Positions 26,344 to 36,381 of a stretch of 64,000 nt of DNA are shown here, in pieces. Below the pieces are notes generated by a model, which made no database searches, was not told the origin of the DNA, and was given only the letters and a program-made list of their open reading frames with translations. Source of the DNA: Paraburkholderia hiiakae (GTDB lineage: Bacteria > Pseudomonadota > Gammaproteobacteria > Burkholderiales > Burkholderiaceae); assembly GCF_904848665.1 (NCBI RefSeq), contig NZ_CAJHCQ010000005.1:186001-250000 (forward strand), in the 5' to 3' direction. The position numbers were made by a program, and so were the translations under genes. Every line of letters begins with the position of its first letter. Positions within the stretch are counted from its first letter, which is position 1.

Positions 26344-27720
26344 ATGCATCGCTTTATCGTTGTGGGAGGAGGCGCAGGCGGGCTGGAGCTGGCAACACGG
26401 CTCGGCGATCGTTACGGCGAAGCGCGCGCGAAGCGGGGCAAGCCGCAAGCGGCATCGGTCACGCTGGTCGACCGCAATCCAACGCATATCTGGAAACCGC
26501 TCCTGCACGAAGTCGCGGCGGGCAGCATGGATCCGTTCACGCATCAGCTCGAATATCCGGCGCAGGCGCGCTGGCATGGCTTCGAGTTTCAGCAGGGCGA
26601 ACTGACTGCGCTCGACCGCGCGGCGAAGCGCATCACACTCGGGCGCGTGCTCGACGAAGACGGCGCGGAAATGCTGCCCGAGCGCGTGCTCGAATACGAC
26701 ACGCTGGTGCTCGCAATCGGTAGCACGACGCACTTTTTCGGCGTGCCGGGCGCGGCCGAGAATTCCATCGCGCTCGACACCGTCGAGCAAGCCGAGCGCT
26801 TTCGCAAGCGTCTGATCGCCGCGTGCATGCGCGCCGAACATCTGGCGCCGGAAAAAATCGCGGCGGAGGTGGCGGCGGACGATCTCTCGCCGGCCATGAA
26901 CGGGGGCGCCGAGCCGCGCGTGCAAGTGGCGATCATCGGTGCAGGCGCGACGGGCGTCGAGCTTTCCGCCGAGTTGCGCAACACCGCGCAGGTGCTTTCG
27001 GCCTATGGGCTGCACAAGCTCGATCCGCGGCACGACGTGGGCATCGTGCTGATCGAGGCGGGCACGCGCATCCTGCCTGCGTTGCCCGAGCGCGTTTCTT
27101 CGGCCACGGCTGAACTGCTGAACAAGCTCGGTGTGAGGCTGCTGACTGGAGAGCGCGTGACCGAGGTTGCGCCGGGCGTCGTGCGCACCGCGAGCGGCAA
27201 GAATCTGCGCGCGGACCTCACGGTCTGGGCTGCGGGCATTACCGCGCCGGCTGTGCTCTCGCGGCTCGATGGCCTGACCGTCAACAAGCTCGGTCAGCTG
27301 ATCGTGCGCCGTACGCTGCAAACGGAACTCGACGACAACATCTTCGCGCTCGGCGACTGCGCGGCCTGCGAATGGCCGGGCCACGAGCGCGGGGTGCCGC
27401 CGCGCGCGCAGGCCGCGCACCAGCAGGCCACCTTCCTGTTCAAGTCGCTTGGCAATCTGCTCGCCGGCAAGCCGCTGGAGGAGTTCACCTATCGCGACTT
27501 CGGCTCGCTGGTGTCGCTCGGCCACTTCAGCGCGGTCGGCAATCTGATGGGCGGGCTGATCGGCGGGAATATGTTGATCGAAGGATTGTTTGCCCGTTTC
27601 ATGTACATGTCGCTGTATCGGCTGCACATCGCGGCGCTGCACGGCTACGCGCGCATGGTGCTCGATACCTTCGCGCACTGGCTGCGCCGCACGACGCTGC
27701 CGCGCGTGAAGCTGCACTGA
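26344..27720 (+). CDS. Type II NADH dehydrogenase-like FAD oxidoreductase
   Basis: The 458-residue flavoprotein has an N-terminal FAD site (VVGGGAGGLE), a second NAD(P)H site (IIGAGATGVELSAEL, about residue 197) and the late FALGDCA motif that closes the FAD site. The C-terminal segment (NLMGGLIGGNMLIEGLFARFMYMSLYRLH) is the membrane-associating region of Ndh-type enzymes, which pass electrons from NADH to quinone without pumping protons. ATG 26344 is chosen for its GGAGAG ribosome-binding site four bases upstream; an ATG at 26329 and a longer frame from 26230 are less likely. Confidence 0.85.
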   Translation: MHRFIVVGGGAGGLELATRLGDRYGEARAKRGKPQAASVTLVDRNPTHIWKPLLHEVAAGSMDPFTHQLEYPAQARWHGFEFQQGELTALDRAAKRITLGRVLDEDGAEMLPERVLEYDTLVLAIGSTTHFFGVPGAAENSIALDTVEQAERFRKRLIAACMRAEHLAPEKIAAEVAADDLSPAMNGGAEPRVQVAIIGAGATGVELSAELRNTAQVLSAYGLHKLDPRHDVGIVLIEAGTRILPALPERVSSATAELLNKLGVRLLTGERVTEVAPGVVRTASGKNLRADLTVWAAGITAPAVLSRLDGLTVNKLGQLIVRRTLQTELDDNIFALGDCAACEWPGHERGVPPRAQAAHQQATFLFKSLGNLLAGKPLEEFTYRDFGSLVSLGHFSAVGNLMGGLIGGNMLIEGLFARFMYMSLYRLHIAALHGYARMVLDTFAHWLRRTTLPRVKLH

Positions 27721-27735
27721 GCGGCCGCACTGAGC

Positions 27736-27767
27736 AGCGCTTGCGTCCAGGGGCGCAGCGCTATTTT
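27736..27767 (+). terminator. Candidate terminator after the NDH-2-like gene
   Basis: AGCGCTTGCG (27736-27745) pairs with CGCAGCGCT (27754-27762) with one bulged base and is followed by ATTTT. The next gene has its own ribosome-binding site 40 bp on. Confidence 0.5.
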
Positions 27768-27803
27768 GCTTGTTTCCGCTGTTTGACCTCCAAGGAGCGC
27801 TGC

Positions 27804-28676
27804 ATGCTGAAACCCGAAGTCGATAGCCTCGTCCCGCACGTGCCGTTCAACCGCCGCACCTTCATCAAGGCGGCGCTCGGCAGCGGATTCGCCGCTGCCG
27901 TGCTGCCCGTCTCCGCACAAACCATCCACACCGACAGCGAAGGTCTCGAAGCCGGCGAGATCGGCTTCCAGTCGAGTGGGACACTGATCCCGGCGTATCG
28001 CGCGCAGCCGCGAGGGAAGACGCATCTGCCGGTCATCATCGTGATACACGAGATCTTCGGTGTGCACGAGCATATCGCCGATGTGTGCCGCCGCTTTGCG
28101 AAGCTCGGGTATCTGGCCATCGCGCCAGACTTCTTCGTGCGCCAGGGCGATGCCTCGGTGTACCCAACGATTCAGCAGATCAGCGAGAACATTGCGAGCA
28201 AGGTGCCCGACGCCCAGGTGATGGGCGACATCGACGCCGCCGTTGCCTGGGCGGGCGAACATGGCGGCGACACGACGCGCGTGGGCGTGAACGGTTTTTG
28301 CTGGGGCGGGCGCTATGCGTGGCTCTATGCGGAGCACAACCCGCACATCAAGGCAGCGGTGGTGTGGTATGGGCGCGTGGCTGGCCCGCACACGGCGAAC
28401 GCGCCGAGCAATCCGCTCGATCTCGCAAACACCCTGCAGGTGCCGGTGCTCGCCATGTACGGCTTGCAGGACGAGAGCATCCCGCAGGACACGCTCGAGC
28501 AGATGAAGGCCGCCATCGCGCAAGGTCCGCAGGGCGGCCGCAGTTCGCAAATCGTCGTGTACAACGACGCGGGGCACGCGTTCTTCGCGGACTACCGCCC
28601 GAGCTATCGCAAGGCCGATGCGCAAGACGGCTGGAAGCGCGCGATCGCCTGGTTCAAGGAGCACGGCGAGATCTGA
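27804..28676 (+). CDS. Dienelactone hydrolase-family protein with Tat signal
   Basis: The 290-residue alpha/beta hydrolase resembles carboxymethylenebutenolidase. The nucleophile elbow GFCWGG carries the family's catalytic Cys; IHEIFGVHEHI and the late DAGHAFFADYRPSY hold the other active-site residues. The first 35 residues contain NRRTFIKAALGSGFAAAVLPVSAQ, a Tat signal, so the protein is probably exported, unlike the cytosolic enzyme of chlorocatechol degradation. ATG 27804 has an AAGGAG site seven bases upstream. It stands alone; the periplasmic substrate is unknown. Confidence 0.83.
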   Translation: MLKPEVDSLVPHVPFNRRTFIKAALGSGFAAAVLPVSAQTIHTDSEGLEAGEIGFQSSGTLIPAYRAQPRGKTHLPVIIVIHEIFGVHEHIADVCRRFAKLGYLAIAPDFFVRQGDASVYPTIQQISENIASKVPDAQVMGDIDAAVAWAGEHGGDTTRVGVNGFCWGGRYAWLYAEHNPHIKAAVVWYGRVAGPHTANAPSNPLDLANTLQVPVLAMYGLQDESIPQDTLEQMKAAIAQGPQGGRSSQIVVYNDAGHAFFADYRPSYRKADAQDGWKRAIAWFKEHGEI

Positions 28677-28703
28677 CGCCGTGCCTGGTTTCCGGCTCCC
28701 GGC

Positions 28704-29573
28704 TCAGGGATTGGGGCCCGTGGCGACCGGCCGCGACGGGTCGGCACTCCATTCGCTCCACGATCCGGGGTAGAGCGCTGCGCCGTGCAGGCCGGCAATC
28801 TCCATCGCGAGCGCGTTGTGGCACGCGGTCACGCCCGAGCCGCATTGCAGGACCACGTGTTCGGGCGTGATGCCCGGCAGCACGGCGGTGAAATCTTCGC
28901 GCAGCGCATGCGCCGATTTGAACCGGCCGTCCGCCGTGAGATTGTCCTGATAGAACCGATTGCGCGCGCCAGGAATATGGCCGCCCACCGGGTCGATCGT
29001 TTCGTTCTCGCCGCGATAGCGGTCGGCGGCGCGCGCGTCGACGACCGTCAGTTCGCGCGTGGCGAGATTGCGTACGATGGCCTGCGCGTCCACCGTCACC
29101 TGGAGCGGTGCGCCGGCCTTGAAGGTGCCGCGTGCGGGCGCCGGCACGTCGCGCACGAGCGGGAAGCCGGCTGCCTCCCACGCCTTGAGGCCGCCGTCGA
29201 GCACGGCCACCGAGTCGTGACCGAGCCAGCGCAAGAGCCACCACAGGCGCGCAGCGTAGGCGCCGCCTTGTGCGTCGTAGGCGACGACCTGCTGGCCTTC
29301 GTTGAGCCCGCGCAGCGAGAGCGTGGCGACGAGCGCCGAGCGGTCGGGCAGCGGGTGCCGGCCGTTCTTGCCGGTCTTCGGGCCCGAGAGGTCGCGGTCC
29401 AGATGCAGATATTGCGCGCCGGGCAGATGGCCGAGCGCATAAGCGTTTTCACCGGCGGCGGGATCGGCGAGATCGAAGCGGCAGTCGAAAACCAGCACGC
29501 TGCCCGGCGCGGCGGTCAGGCGTTCGTGCAGATTGGCGGCCGAGATCAGCGTGGTGTAGTGCGTGTGGGGCAT
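28704..29573 (-). CDS. sseA: Two-domain sulfurtransferase (rhodanese)
   Basis: The 289-residue protein has two rhodanese domains. The first (about residues 1-140) keeps the fold but has no catalytic Cys; the second ends in the active-site loop CGSGVTAC, with the Cys at about 240. CGSGVTA resembles the loop of 3-mercaptopyruvate sulfurtransferase (EC 2.8.1.2) more than that of thiosulfate sulfurtransferase. It transfers sulfur to cyanide or thiol acceptors. The gene is transcribed alone, convergent with the Tat-exported hydrolase. Confidence 0.87.
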   Translation of the reverse strand: MPHTHYTTLISAANLHERLTAAPGSVLVFDCRFDLADPAAGENAYALGHLPGAQYLHLDRDLSGPKTGKNGRHPLPDRSALVATLSLRGLNEGQQVVAYDAQGGAYAARLWWLLRWLGHDSVAVLDGGLKAWEAAGFPLVRDVPAPARGTFKAGAPLQVTVDAQAIVRNLATRELTVVDARAADRYRGENETIDPVGGHIPGARNRFYQDNLTADGRFKSAHALREDFTAVLPGITPEHVVLQCGSGVTACHNALAMEIAGLHGAALYPGSWSEWSADPSRPVATGPNP

Positions 29574-29643
29574 GACGGCTCCTTGAATCGTGCAAGGCCG
29601 CCATCTCTAGCTCTGTGACGGCCCGATGCCGTCAGTCTAAACA

Positions 29644-29668
29644 AAAAGACGGGCCTAAGCCCGTCTTT
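29644..29668 (-). terminator. Rho-independent terminator of the Rieske oxygenase gene
   Basis: The stem AAAGACGGGC / GCCCGTCTTT with a 4-base loop reads, on the minus strand, into TTTTTGTTT. It lies 44 bp beyond the stop at 29712. Confidence 0.82.
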
Positions 29669-29711
29669 CCGTGATGCGTTCGAGTGACCCCAGGCTTATG
29701 CCTGCTGGGCG

Positions 29712-30818
29712 TCAGATCGGTCCCAGCTCGCGGCGCAGGAACTCGTGGAAGTGCTGCATGCCGTCTTCCATCGGGCTCTGGTAGGGGCCGACTTCCGAAA
29801 CGCCGCGCTCGAAGAGCGCACGGCGGCCGGCGTCCATGCGCTCGGCAATTTCGTCGTCTTCGACGGCCGTTTCCATGTAGGCGGCGCGCTCGGCCTCGAC
29901 GAACTCGCGCTCGAACAGCGTGATTTCCTCGGGGTAATAGAACTCGACGATGTTGGTCGTCTTCTGCGTGCCCTGCGGGATGAGCCACGAAACGACGAGC
30001 ACGTGCGGATACCACTCGATCATGAGATTCGGGTAGTACACCATCCAGATCGCACCGAATTCGGGCGGCACGCCATTGCGAAAGCGCAGAACCTCGTCGT
30101 GCCACTTGCGGTACGTCGGGCTGCCCGGCTTGCCGAGGTGATTGTGCACGCCGACTGTCTGCACGCTATACCACTCGCCGAACTCCCACTGGAGGTCGTC
30201 GCACGACACGAAGTTGCCGAGACCCGGGTGGAACGGCACGACGTGATAGTCTTCCAGATAGACCTCGATGAAGGTCTTCCAGTTGTAGTTGCACTCGTGG
30301 ACCTCGACGTGATCGAACATGTAGTCCGCAAAGTCGAGGTGTTTGGCCGGCCCAAGGCGTGCGAGATCGCGCGCGACGTCGCGGCCGGCGGATTCGAAGA
30401 GCAGCCCGTTCCACTTCTGCAGCGGCGAGCTGTTCAGATTCAGACACGGCTTGTCCGCGAAGTGCGGTGCGCCTAGCAGTTCGCCTTTGAGGTCATAGGT
30501 CCAGCGATGCAGCGGACATACGATGTTGTCTGCCGTGCCGCGACCGTTTAGCATGATGGCCTGGCGGTGCCGGCACACGTTCGAGAGCAGTTCGATCTGG
30601 TTGCTCTTGTTGCGAACGAGCACGCGGCCTTCTTTTTCGCCAGGCAGCGCAAAATAGTTTCCCGCCTCGGGCACCATGAGTTCGTGCCCGACGTAGCGAG
30701 GACCCTTCTGGAAAAGCGTGTCGATTTCGCGCTTGAGTAGCGCTTCGTCAAAATAAGCGGTGACTGGCAGCTGGCTGTGGATAGACTTCAGCTGCAATGC
30801 ATTGCTCAGATTGGACAT
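29712..30818 (-). CDS. Rieske non-heme iron oxygenase, alpha subunit
   Basis: The 368-residue protein has a Rieske [2Fe-2S] site Cys82-x-His84 ... Cys101-x2-His104 and a catalytic domain with the mononuclear iron ligands in EDYHVVPFH (His192, His197). It belongs to the aromatic ring-hydroxylating dioxygenase alpha-subunit family; small single-component members also demethylate quaternary amines or hydroxylate aliphatic groups, and the substrate is unclear. ATG 30818 has GGGAG upstream; a longer frame from 30863 is less likely. No reductase or beta subunit is adjacent. The conserved position beside xseB-ispA-dxs argues against a recently acquired pathway gene. Confidence 0.85.
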   Translation of the reverse strand: MSNLSNALQLKSIHSQLPVTAYFDEALLKREIDTLFQKGPRYVGHELMVPEAGNYFALPGEKEGRVLVRNKSNQIELLSNVCRHRQAIMLNGRGTADNIVCPLHRWTYDLKGELLGAPHFADKPCLNLNSSPLQKWNGLLFESAGRDVARDLARLGPAKHLDFADYMFDHVEVHECNYNWKTFIEVYLEDYHVVPFHPGLGNFVSCDDLQWEFGEWYSVQTVGVHNHLGKPGSPTYRKWHDEVLRFRNGVPPEFGAIWMVYYPNLMIEWYPHVLVVSWLIPQGTQKTTNIVEFYYPEEITLFEREFVEAERAAYMETAVEDDEIAERMDAGRRALFERGVSEVGPYQSPMEDGMQHFHEFLRRELGPI

Positions 30819-31125
30819 TCCCACTCCCGATGAAGACGTGAAAGCAGTGAACAACCCAACCATCGAAGATTCGATTTAGGGAGCCGGCGATTATACCCGG
30901 TTGCCCCGTCCTGGGGTAGCTAAGTGACTGATTTTTGCCAAAATTACACCGGAAAGACGGCAGGAAATCAGGAAATATGAGACAAATGCACGGGTAATCG
31001 GGTCTTCCGGAAACGATTTGTACTGGCCCCGGGCGTGTGGTCGAGAGGGTGCACGAGCCGGGGAGCGGGTCGAAATGGACCTTTTGCCGTAGAATGTCCG
31101 CCTTGTTTCATTCTGGCGACGACTC

Positions 31126-31440
31126 ATGGCGAAATCCGCAACGAAAGACCGCGCTGGCGCGGGCGAAAGCGCAGCCGGACTGGCCGAGGGCGAAGCCCTG
31201 CCCGAGAGCTACGAGGCGGCGCTTGCGGAGCTCGACGGGCTCGTTGCACGCATGGAAGGCGGCAGCCTGAGCCTGGAAGAATCGCTTGCGGCGTACCGCC
31301 GCGGCGCGGCGCTCGTGCGCTTTTGCCAGCAGCAGCTCGAAAAGGTTGAACAACAGGTGCGCGTGCTCGACGGCGAGACGTTGCGGCCCGTGCCCCTCAA
31401 TACGACAGACTCCGCAGCGGGCGGAGACGACGATCTATGA
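31126..31440 (+). CDS. xseB: Exodeoxyribonuclease VII small subunit
   Basis: The 104-residue protein contains the XseB core SYEAALAELDGLVARMEGGSLSLEESLAAYRRG followed by a helix that binds XseA. The complex degrades single-stranded DNA from both ends. The first 27 residues are a variable extension. A TAGAAT box at 31090-31095 lies close upstream. The stop overlaps the ispA start as ATGA, so translation is coupled. Confidence 0.92.
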   Translation: MAKSATKDRAGAGESAAGLAEGEALPESYEAALAELDGLVARMEGGSLSLEESLAAYRRGAALVRFCQQQLEKVEQQVRVLDGETLRPVPLNTTDSAAGGDDDL

Positions 31441-32318
31441 CATTTGACCAATGGACCCGGCAGGTACTCGACCGGGTCGAAAGCGCGCTCGATCACTATT
31501 TGCCGGCTGCCGACGTGCTGCCGGCGCCGCTGCATGACGCCATGCGTTATGCCGTCATGGGCGGCGGCAAGCGGGTGCGTCCGCTCCTGTGCCACGCGGC
31601 GGGCGAACTCACGAACGCCACGCCCGAAGCGCTCGACGCGGCGGCCTGCGCGCTCGAAATGATCCACGTCTACTCGCTCGTGCACGACGACATGCCGTGC
31701 ATGGACGACGACGACATGCGTCGCGGCAAACCCACGGTACACGTCAAATATGACGAACCGACGGCGCTGCTGGTGGGCGATGCGCTGCAGTCGCAGGCCT
31801 TCGTCACGCTGACATCGGACGTGCTCGGTGCTCAGCGCCAGGCCTCGCTCGTGCGCGAGCTCGCGTTGGCTAGCGGCTCGATCGGCATGGCCGGCGGCCA
31901 GGCCATCGACCTCGCGAGCGTGGGCCATTCGCTCACCCGCGAGCAGCTCGAAACGATGCACCGCCTGAAGACCGGCGCGCTCTTGCGCGCCGCGGTCCGC
32001 ATGGGCGCGCTGGCGGGCGAGACGCCTTCGGCGCAAGACCTTGACGCGCTCGACAGGTACGCAGCAGCAGTGGGCCTCGCATTCCAGGTGGTGGACGACA
32101 TTCTCGACGTCACCGCCGACTCAGCAACGCTCGGCAAGACCGCGGGCAAGGACGCAAAGGACGGCAAGCCGACCTACGTGTCGATTATCGGTCTTGATGC
32201 TTCGCGTGCACTCGCGCAGCAGTTGCGCGCCGACGCGCACGCGGCGCTCGAACCGTTCGGCGCGCGCGCTCAGCGCCTCGCCGAACTCGCTGACCTGGTG
32301 GTGAACCGGGTGAGCTGA
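31437..32318 (+). CDS. ispA: Farnesyl diphosphate synthase (polyprenyl synthetase)
   Basis: The 293-residue enzyme condenses IPP with DMAPP and GPP to make farnesyl diphosphate. The first Asp-rich motif is DDMPCMDDDDMRRGKPT and the second is DDILD (VVDDILDVTAD); GGGKRVRPLL is the IPP-binding block. It sits between xseB and dxs, the classical isoprenoid operon of Proteobacteria. No odd residues seen. Confidence 0.94.
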   Translation: MTFDQWTRQVLDRVESALDHYLPAADVLPAPLHDAMRYAVMGGGKRVRPLLCHAAGELTNATPEALDAAACALEMIHVYSLVHDDMPCMDDDDMRRGKPTVHVKYDEPTALLVGDALQSQAFVTLTSDVLGAQRQASLVRELALASGSIGMAGGQAIDLASVGHSLTREQLETMHRLKTGALLRAAVRMGALAGETPSAQDLDALDRYAAAVGLAFQVVDDILDVTADSATLGKTAGKDAKDGKPTYVSIIGLDASRALAQQLRADAHAALEPFGARAQRLAELADLVVNRVS

Positions 32319-32402
32319 CCGCGCAACCCGCCCACGCGCATGAAAGGGAAGTAATGCGCAGAAAAAGTGCGGGAGCGCCAGTTTTCCTACAATGGAACGA
32401 CG

Positions 32403-34310
32403 ATGTACGACTTGCTGAAAACCATTGACGACCCGGCGGATTTGCGCCGCCTCGATCGCCGCCAGTTGCAACCGCTTGCCGACGAACTGCGTGCCTTCGT
32501 TCTCGAGAGCGTCTCGCAAACGGGCGGCCACCTGTCGTCCAACCTCGGTACGGTCGAACTGACGATCGCGCTGCACTACGTGTTCGACACGCCGCGCGAC
32601 CGCATCGTCTGGGACGTGGGCCATCAGACCTATCCGCACAAGATCCTGACGGGCCGCCGCGACCAGATGTCGACGCTGCGACAACTCGGCGGCATTTCGG
32701 GCTTCCCGAAACGCGACGAGTCGCCGTACGACACGTTCGGCACTGCGCACTCGAGCACGTCGATCTCGGCGGCGCTCGGCATGGCCGTCGCGAGCAAGCT
32801 CAAGGGCGACAACGCCATGGGCATCGCCGTGATCGGCGACGGCGCGATGACGGCCGGCATGGCGTTCGAGGCGCTGAACAACGGCGGCGTCGAAGACGAC
32901 GTGCCGCTGCTCGTCATCCTCAACGACAACGACATGTCGATTTCGCCGCCGGTTGGCGCGCTCAATCGCCATCTCGCGCGCCTCATGTCGGGCCGCTTCT
33001 ACGCCGCCGCACGCGCAGGCGTGGAGCGCGTGCTGCGCCATGCGCCGCCGGTGCTCGACCTCGCGCGCAAGCTCGAAGAGCACGCGAAGGGCATGATCGT
33101 GCCGGCCACGCTGTTCGAGGAATTCGGCTTTAACTACATCGGGCCGATCGACGGTCACGATCTGGATTCGCTGATTCCCACTCTGCAGAACATCAAGGAA
33201 CTGCGCGGCCCGCAATTCCTGCACGTCGTGACGAAGAAAGGCCAGGGCTACAAGCTGGCCGAAGCCGACCCGGTCCTGTACCACGGTCCCGGTAAGTTCA
33301 ACCCGGCCGAAGGCATCAAGCCGTCGACGACGCCCGCAAAGAAGACCTACACGCAGGTGTTCGGCGAATGGCTGTGCGACGCGGCTGAGCTCGATCAGCG
33401 CGTGATCGGCATCACGCCGGCCATGCGCGAAGGCTCGGGCATGGTGGAGTTTGAAAAGCGCTTCCCGGACCGTTACTACGACGTGGGTATTGCCGAGCAG
33501 CACGCGGTAACGTTCGCGGGCGGTCTGGCAGCCGAGGGCCTGAAGCCTGTGGTCGCGATCTACTCGACCTTCCTGCAGCGCGCCTACGACCAGCTGATTC
33601 ACGACGTTGCGCTGCAGAACTTGCCGGTCGTATTCGCCATCGACCGCGCGGGCCTGGTCGGCGCCGATGGCGCGACGCACGCGGGTGCCTATGATCTCGC
33701 GTTCATGCGCTGCGTCCCGAACATGATGATCATGGCGGCATCCGACGAAAACGAATCCCGTCAGATGCTCTACACGGCGCTCCAGCAGGACTGCCCGACG
33801 GCCGTGCGCTACCCGCGCGGCGCGGGCACGGGTGTCGCGACCGTCAAGCAGATGGCCGCGCTGCCGGTGGGCAAGGGCGAAGTGCGCCGCGAGAGCAAGG
33901 CGCCGGCAGGCAGCCGTATCGCGATTCTCGCGTTCGGCACGATGGTGGCGCCCTCGCTCGCCGCCGCGCAAGAGCTGGACGCCACCGTGGCGAACATGCG
34001 CTTCGTGAAGCCGCTCGACGCGGACCTCGTGAAACAGCTCGCCGAAACGCACGACTACCTCGTGACCGTCGAGGAAGGCTGCATCATGGGCGGTGCCGGT
34101 TCGGCCTGCGTGGAAGCCCTACTTGAAAGTGGGGTTATCAAGCCCGTACTACAATTGGGCCTCCCCGACCGCTTCATCGACCACGGCGACCCGGCGAAGC
34201 TGCTGGCGGGCTGTGGGCTCGACGCAGCAGGGATCGCGAAGTCCATTCGCGAACGCTTTCTCGACAAGGCGGCGAATGTCTCCGGCAAGTCGGTGATGCG
34301 CGTCGCGTAA
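32403..34310 (+). CDS. dxs: 1-deoxy-D-xylulose-5-phosphate synthase
   Basis: The 635-residue thiamine-diphosphate enzyme makes DXP from pyruvate and glyceraldehyde 3-phosphate, the first step of the MEP pathway. The ThDP motif GDGAMTAG ... NDNDMSIS, the substrate-binding [16 protein letters not shown] and the transketolase-type [19 protein letters not shown] are all present. The ATG at 32403 ([15 protein letters not shown]) is the usual N-terminus; the start at 32367 adds a non-conserved stretch. The 84-bp gap after ispA has no terminator, so it is part of the same operon. Confidence 0.95.
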   Translation: MYDLLKTIDDPADLRRLDRRQLQPLADELRAFVLESVSQTGGHLSSNLGTVELTIALHYVFDTPRDRIVWDVGHQTYPHKILTGRRDQMSTLRQLGGISGFPKRDESPYDTFGTAHSSTSISAALGMAVASKLKGDNAMGIAVIGDGAMTAGMAFEALNNGGVEDDVPLLVILNDNDMSISPPVGALNRHLARLMSGRFYAAARAGVERVLRHAPPVLDLARKLEEHAKGMIVPATLFEEFGFNYIGPIDGHDLDSLIPTLQNIKELRGPQFLHVVTKKGQGYKLAEADPVLYHGPGKFNPAEGIKPSTTPAKKTYTQVFGEWLCDAAELDQRVIGITPAMREGSGMVEFEKRFPDRYYDVGIAEQHAVTFAGGLAAEGLKPVVAIYSTFLQRAYDQLIHDVALQNLPVVFAIDRAGLVGADGATHAGAYDLAFMRCVPNMMIMAASDENESRQMLYTALQQDCPTAVRYPRGAGTGVATVKQMAALPVGKGEVRRESKAPAGSRIAILAFGTMVAPSLAAAQELDATVANMRFVKPLDADLVKQLAETHDYLVTVEEGCIMGGAGSACVEALLESGVIKPVLQLGLPDRFIDHGDPAKLLAGCGLDAAGIAKSIRERFLDKAANVSGKSVMRVA

Positions 34311-34369
34311 GGTCGATCGAGGCTGCTACAGGTTGATTGGCGCCTCGCGCCAGCCCTTTCACATTTGAA

Positions 34370-34430
34370 CTGGCGGACGGGTTTCGTACCCGGTTTCCGC
34401 CAGCAAACGCCGGCTCATGCCGGCGTTTGC
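34370..34430 (+). promoter_or_regulatory. Two tandem hairpins between dxs and folE2
   Basis: CTGGCGGA...TCCGCCAG (34370-34403) is directly followed by a perfect 12-bp stem, 34403-34414 with 34419-34430, with a 4-base loop TCAT. The second may end the dxs message (the T-run is only GTTTGCC) or form part of the folE2 5' leader, whose ATG is 41 bp downstream. Confidence 0.45.
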
Positions 34431-34470
34431 CATTTGCGCGCCGCGTTCGGCGCGGCTTGAGGATAAGAAC

Positions 34471-35274
34471 ATGAATCAGATGAACCCGGCCTTCGTGATG
34501 CCGGACGTCCAAAGCTCCGTCGATACCCGTCAGATCGTGATCCAGCGCGTGGGCGTGAAGGCTGTGCGCCATCCGCTCACGGTGAAGACGGGCGCAGGCG
34601 TCCAGCCGAGCGTCGGCATGTGGAGCCTCGACGTTCATCTGCCGGCCGACCAGAAGGGCACGCACATGTCGCGCTTTGTCGCGTTGCTCGAAGAGAACAA
34701 GGCGCCGCTCGAGCCCGCCACGTTCCGCGCGATGCTGGCGGCGATGCTCACGAAGCTCGAATCGCAGGCGGGCCGTATCGAAGTCACGTTCCCGTACTTC
34801 GTGAAGAAAATCGCGCCGGTGTCGGGCGTGGAAAGTCTGCTGGACTACGAAGTAACGCTCACGGGCGAGGCGCGTAACGGTCAGACGCGCCTCTTCCTCA
34901 AGGTGCTCGTGCCCGTGACGAGCCTGTGCCCGTGCTCGAAGAAGATCTCGCAATATGGTGCGCACAACCAGCGCTCGCACGTGACGATGAACGTCGAGTT
35001 CGAAGGCGATCTGCCGGTTGAAGACCTCATTCGCATGGCAGAAGAAGAGGCGTCGTGCGAACTGTGGGGCCTGCTCAAGCGCCCGGACGAGAAGTTCGTG
35101 ACCGAGCGCGCGTATGAAAACCCCAAGTTCGTCGAAGACCTCGTGCGCGACGTGGCCGTGCGCCTGAACGCCGATGCGCGCGTGATCGCCTATACGCTCG
35201 AAGCCGAGAATTTCGAGTCGATCCACAATCACAGCGCCTATGCCGTGATCGAGCATGACAAGCGCGAGGCATAA
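34471..35274 (+). CDS. folE2: GTP cyclohydrolase FolE2
   Basis: The 267-residue protein is type IB GTP cyclohydrolase (COG1469), which converts GTP to 7,8-dihydroneopterin triphosphate for folate synthesis and does not require zinc. The catalytic Cys is in [10 protein letters not shown]; the GAHNQRSHV motif and the C-terminal [12 protein letters not shown] with metal-binding His are typical. ATG 34471 follows AGGAT; the first start at 34417 lies in the hairpin region. Zinc-independent FolE2 is often induced by zinc shortage, but no Zur box was identified here. Confidence 0.93.
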   Translation: MNQMNPAFVMPDVQSSVDTRQIVIQRVGVKAVRHPLTVKTGAGVQPSVGMWSLDVHLPADQKGTHMSRFVALLEENKAPLEPATFRAMLAAMLTKLESQAGRIEVTFPYFVKKIAPVSGVESLLDYEVTLTGEARNGQTRLFLKVLVPVTSLCPCSKKISQYGAHNQRSHVTMNVEFEGDLPVEDLIRMAEEEASCELWGLLKRPDEKFVTERAYENPKFVEDLVRDVAVRLNADARVIAYTLEAENFESIHNHSAYAVIEHDKREA

Positions 35275-35301
35275 AGCTGGCCGCCTCGTTGCGCCGTCAA
35301 C

Positions 35302-35330
35302 AAAAAAGCCGCCCTTGGGCGGCTTTTTTT
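35302..35330. terminator. Bidirectional rho-independent terminator between folE2 and tsaD
   Basis: GCCGCCC-TT-GGGCGGC flanked by A6 on the left and T8 on the right serves both convergent genes. Confidence 0.88.
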
Positions 35331-35352
35331 TACTTCTGCGGCGGCAATCGCA

Positions 35353-36381
35353 TTATTGCTGCGCAAGCGACGTCAAATCCCAGCGCGGCTTCACCGTGAA
35401 CGCATAATCGCGCGTGGCTTGCTCGGGCCAGCGCTTCAGGCGCAGCGCGCCAGCGAGCGCGATCATCGCACCGTTGTCGGTGCACAGCGAGAGGTCGGGG
35501 TAATGCACCTCGAAGCCGCGCTTTTGCGCCGCCGCCGAAAGCGTCTCGCGCAACTGCTTGTTCGCGCCCACGCCGCCCGCCACCACGAGGCGCTTCATCT
35601 TCGTGCGCTTGAGCGCGGCGAGCGACTTCGCGGCCAGTACCTCGACCGCGGCATCGACGAAACCGCGCGCGATGTCGGCCTTTCCCTGCTCGCAGATGTT
35701 CGTGCCGAGCTTCTTCACTTGCGTCAGCACGGCCGTCTTGAGTCCGCTGAAGCTGAAGTCGAGATCGCCCGAATGCAGCATCGGGCGTGGCAGCTCGACC
35801 GCGCCTGGCGTGCCGAACTCCGCGAGGCGCGAGACTTCCGGGCCGCCTGGATAGCCTAAGCCAAGCAGCTTGGCCGTTTTGTCGAAGGCTTCGCCGGCGG
35901 CGTCGTCGAGCGTTTCACCGAGGGTTTCGTAGACGCCCACGTCGGTCACGCGCATCAGTTGAGTGTGGCCGCCCGACACCAGCAGCGCGACGAACGGAAA
36001 CGGCGGCGGCGCGTCGACCAGCAGCGGTGAAAGCAAGTGCCCTTCGAGGTGGTGAATCCCCACGGTCGGACGGTTCCACGCCATGGCGAGCGCATTGGCG
36101 ATGCTCGCGCCCACGAGCAGTGCGCCCGCGAGACCAGGGCCTTGCGTGAATGCGATGGCGTCGATGTCGCTTTTCGCCGCGCCGCTCTTCGCGAGCACCT
36201 CTTCGAGCAACGGCAGCGCGCGGCGGATATGGTCGCGGGAGGCCAGTTCCGGCACAACGCCGCCGTACTCGCGATGCATGGCGATCTGCGAGTGCAGCGC
36301 GTGCGCGAGCAGGCCGCGCTCGCTGTCGTAGAGCGCGAGGCCGGTTTCGTCGCAGGAGCTTTCGATGCCGAGAACGAGCAT
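35353..36381 (-). CDS. tsaD: tRNA N6-adenosine threonylcarbamoyltransferase
   Basis: The 342-residue protein is TsaD (Gcp/YgjD), which with TsaB and TsaE makes t6A37 in tRNAs reading ANN codons. The N-terminal [12 protein letters not shown], the metal-binding HHLEGH, the [10 protein letters not shown] nucleotide site and [13 protein letters not shown] are visible. ATG 36381 is the conserved start; a longer frame up to 36732 is antisense to the next gene. Convergent with folE2; the divergent flavoprotein gene starts 170 bp away. Confidence 0.95.
   Translation of the reverse strand: MLVLGIESSCDETGLALYDSERGLLAHALHSQIAMHREYGGVVPELASRDHIRRALPLLEEVLAKSGAAKSDIDAIAFTQGPGLAGALLVGASIANALAMAWNRPTVGIHHLEGHLLSPLLVDAPPPFPFVALLVSGGHTQLMRVTDVGVYETLGETLDDAAGEAFDKTAKLLGLGYPGGPEVSRLAEFGTPGAVELPRPMLHSGDLDFSFSGLKTAVLTQVKKLGTNICEQGKADIARGFVDAAVEVLAAKSLAALKRTKMKRLVVAGGVGANKQLRETLSAAAQKRGFEVHYPDLSLCTDNGAMIALAGALRLKRWPEQATRDYAFTVKPRWDLTSLAQQ

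Noticed and set aside
32121..34052. 643-codon frame antisense to dxs
   Set aside because: Same effect as for polA: His/Arg-rich, no domain, and dxs is fully supported.
34311..34470. Folate (THF) riboswitch before folE2
   Set aside because: The two hairpins do not show the conserved core of that riboswitch, which is known mainly from Firmicutes; only simple stems are present.
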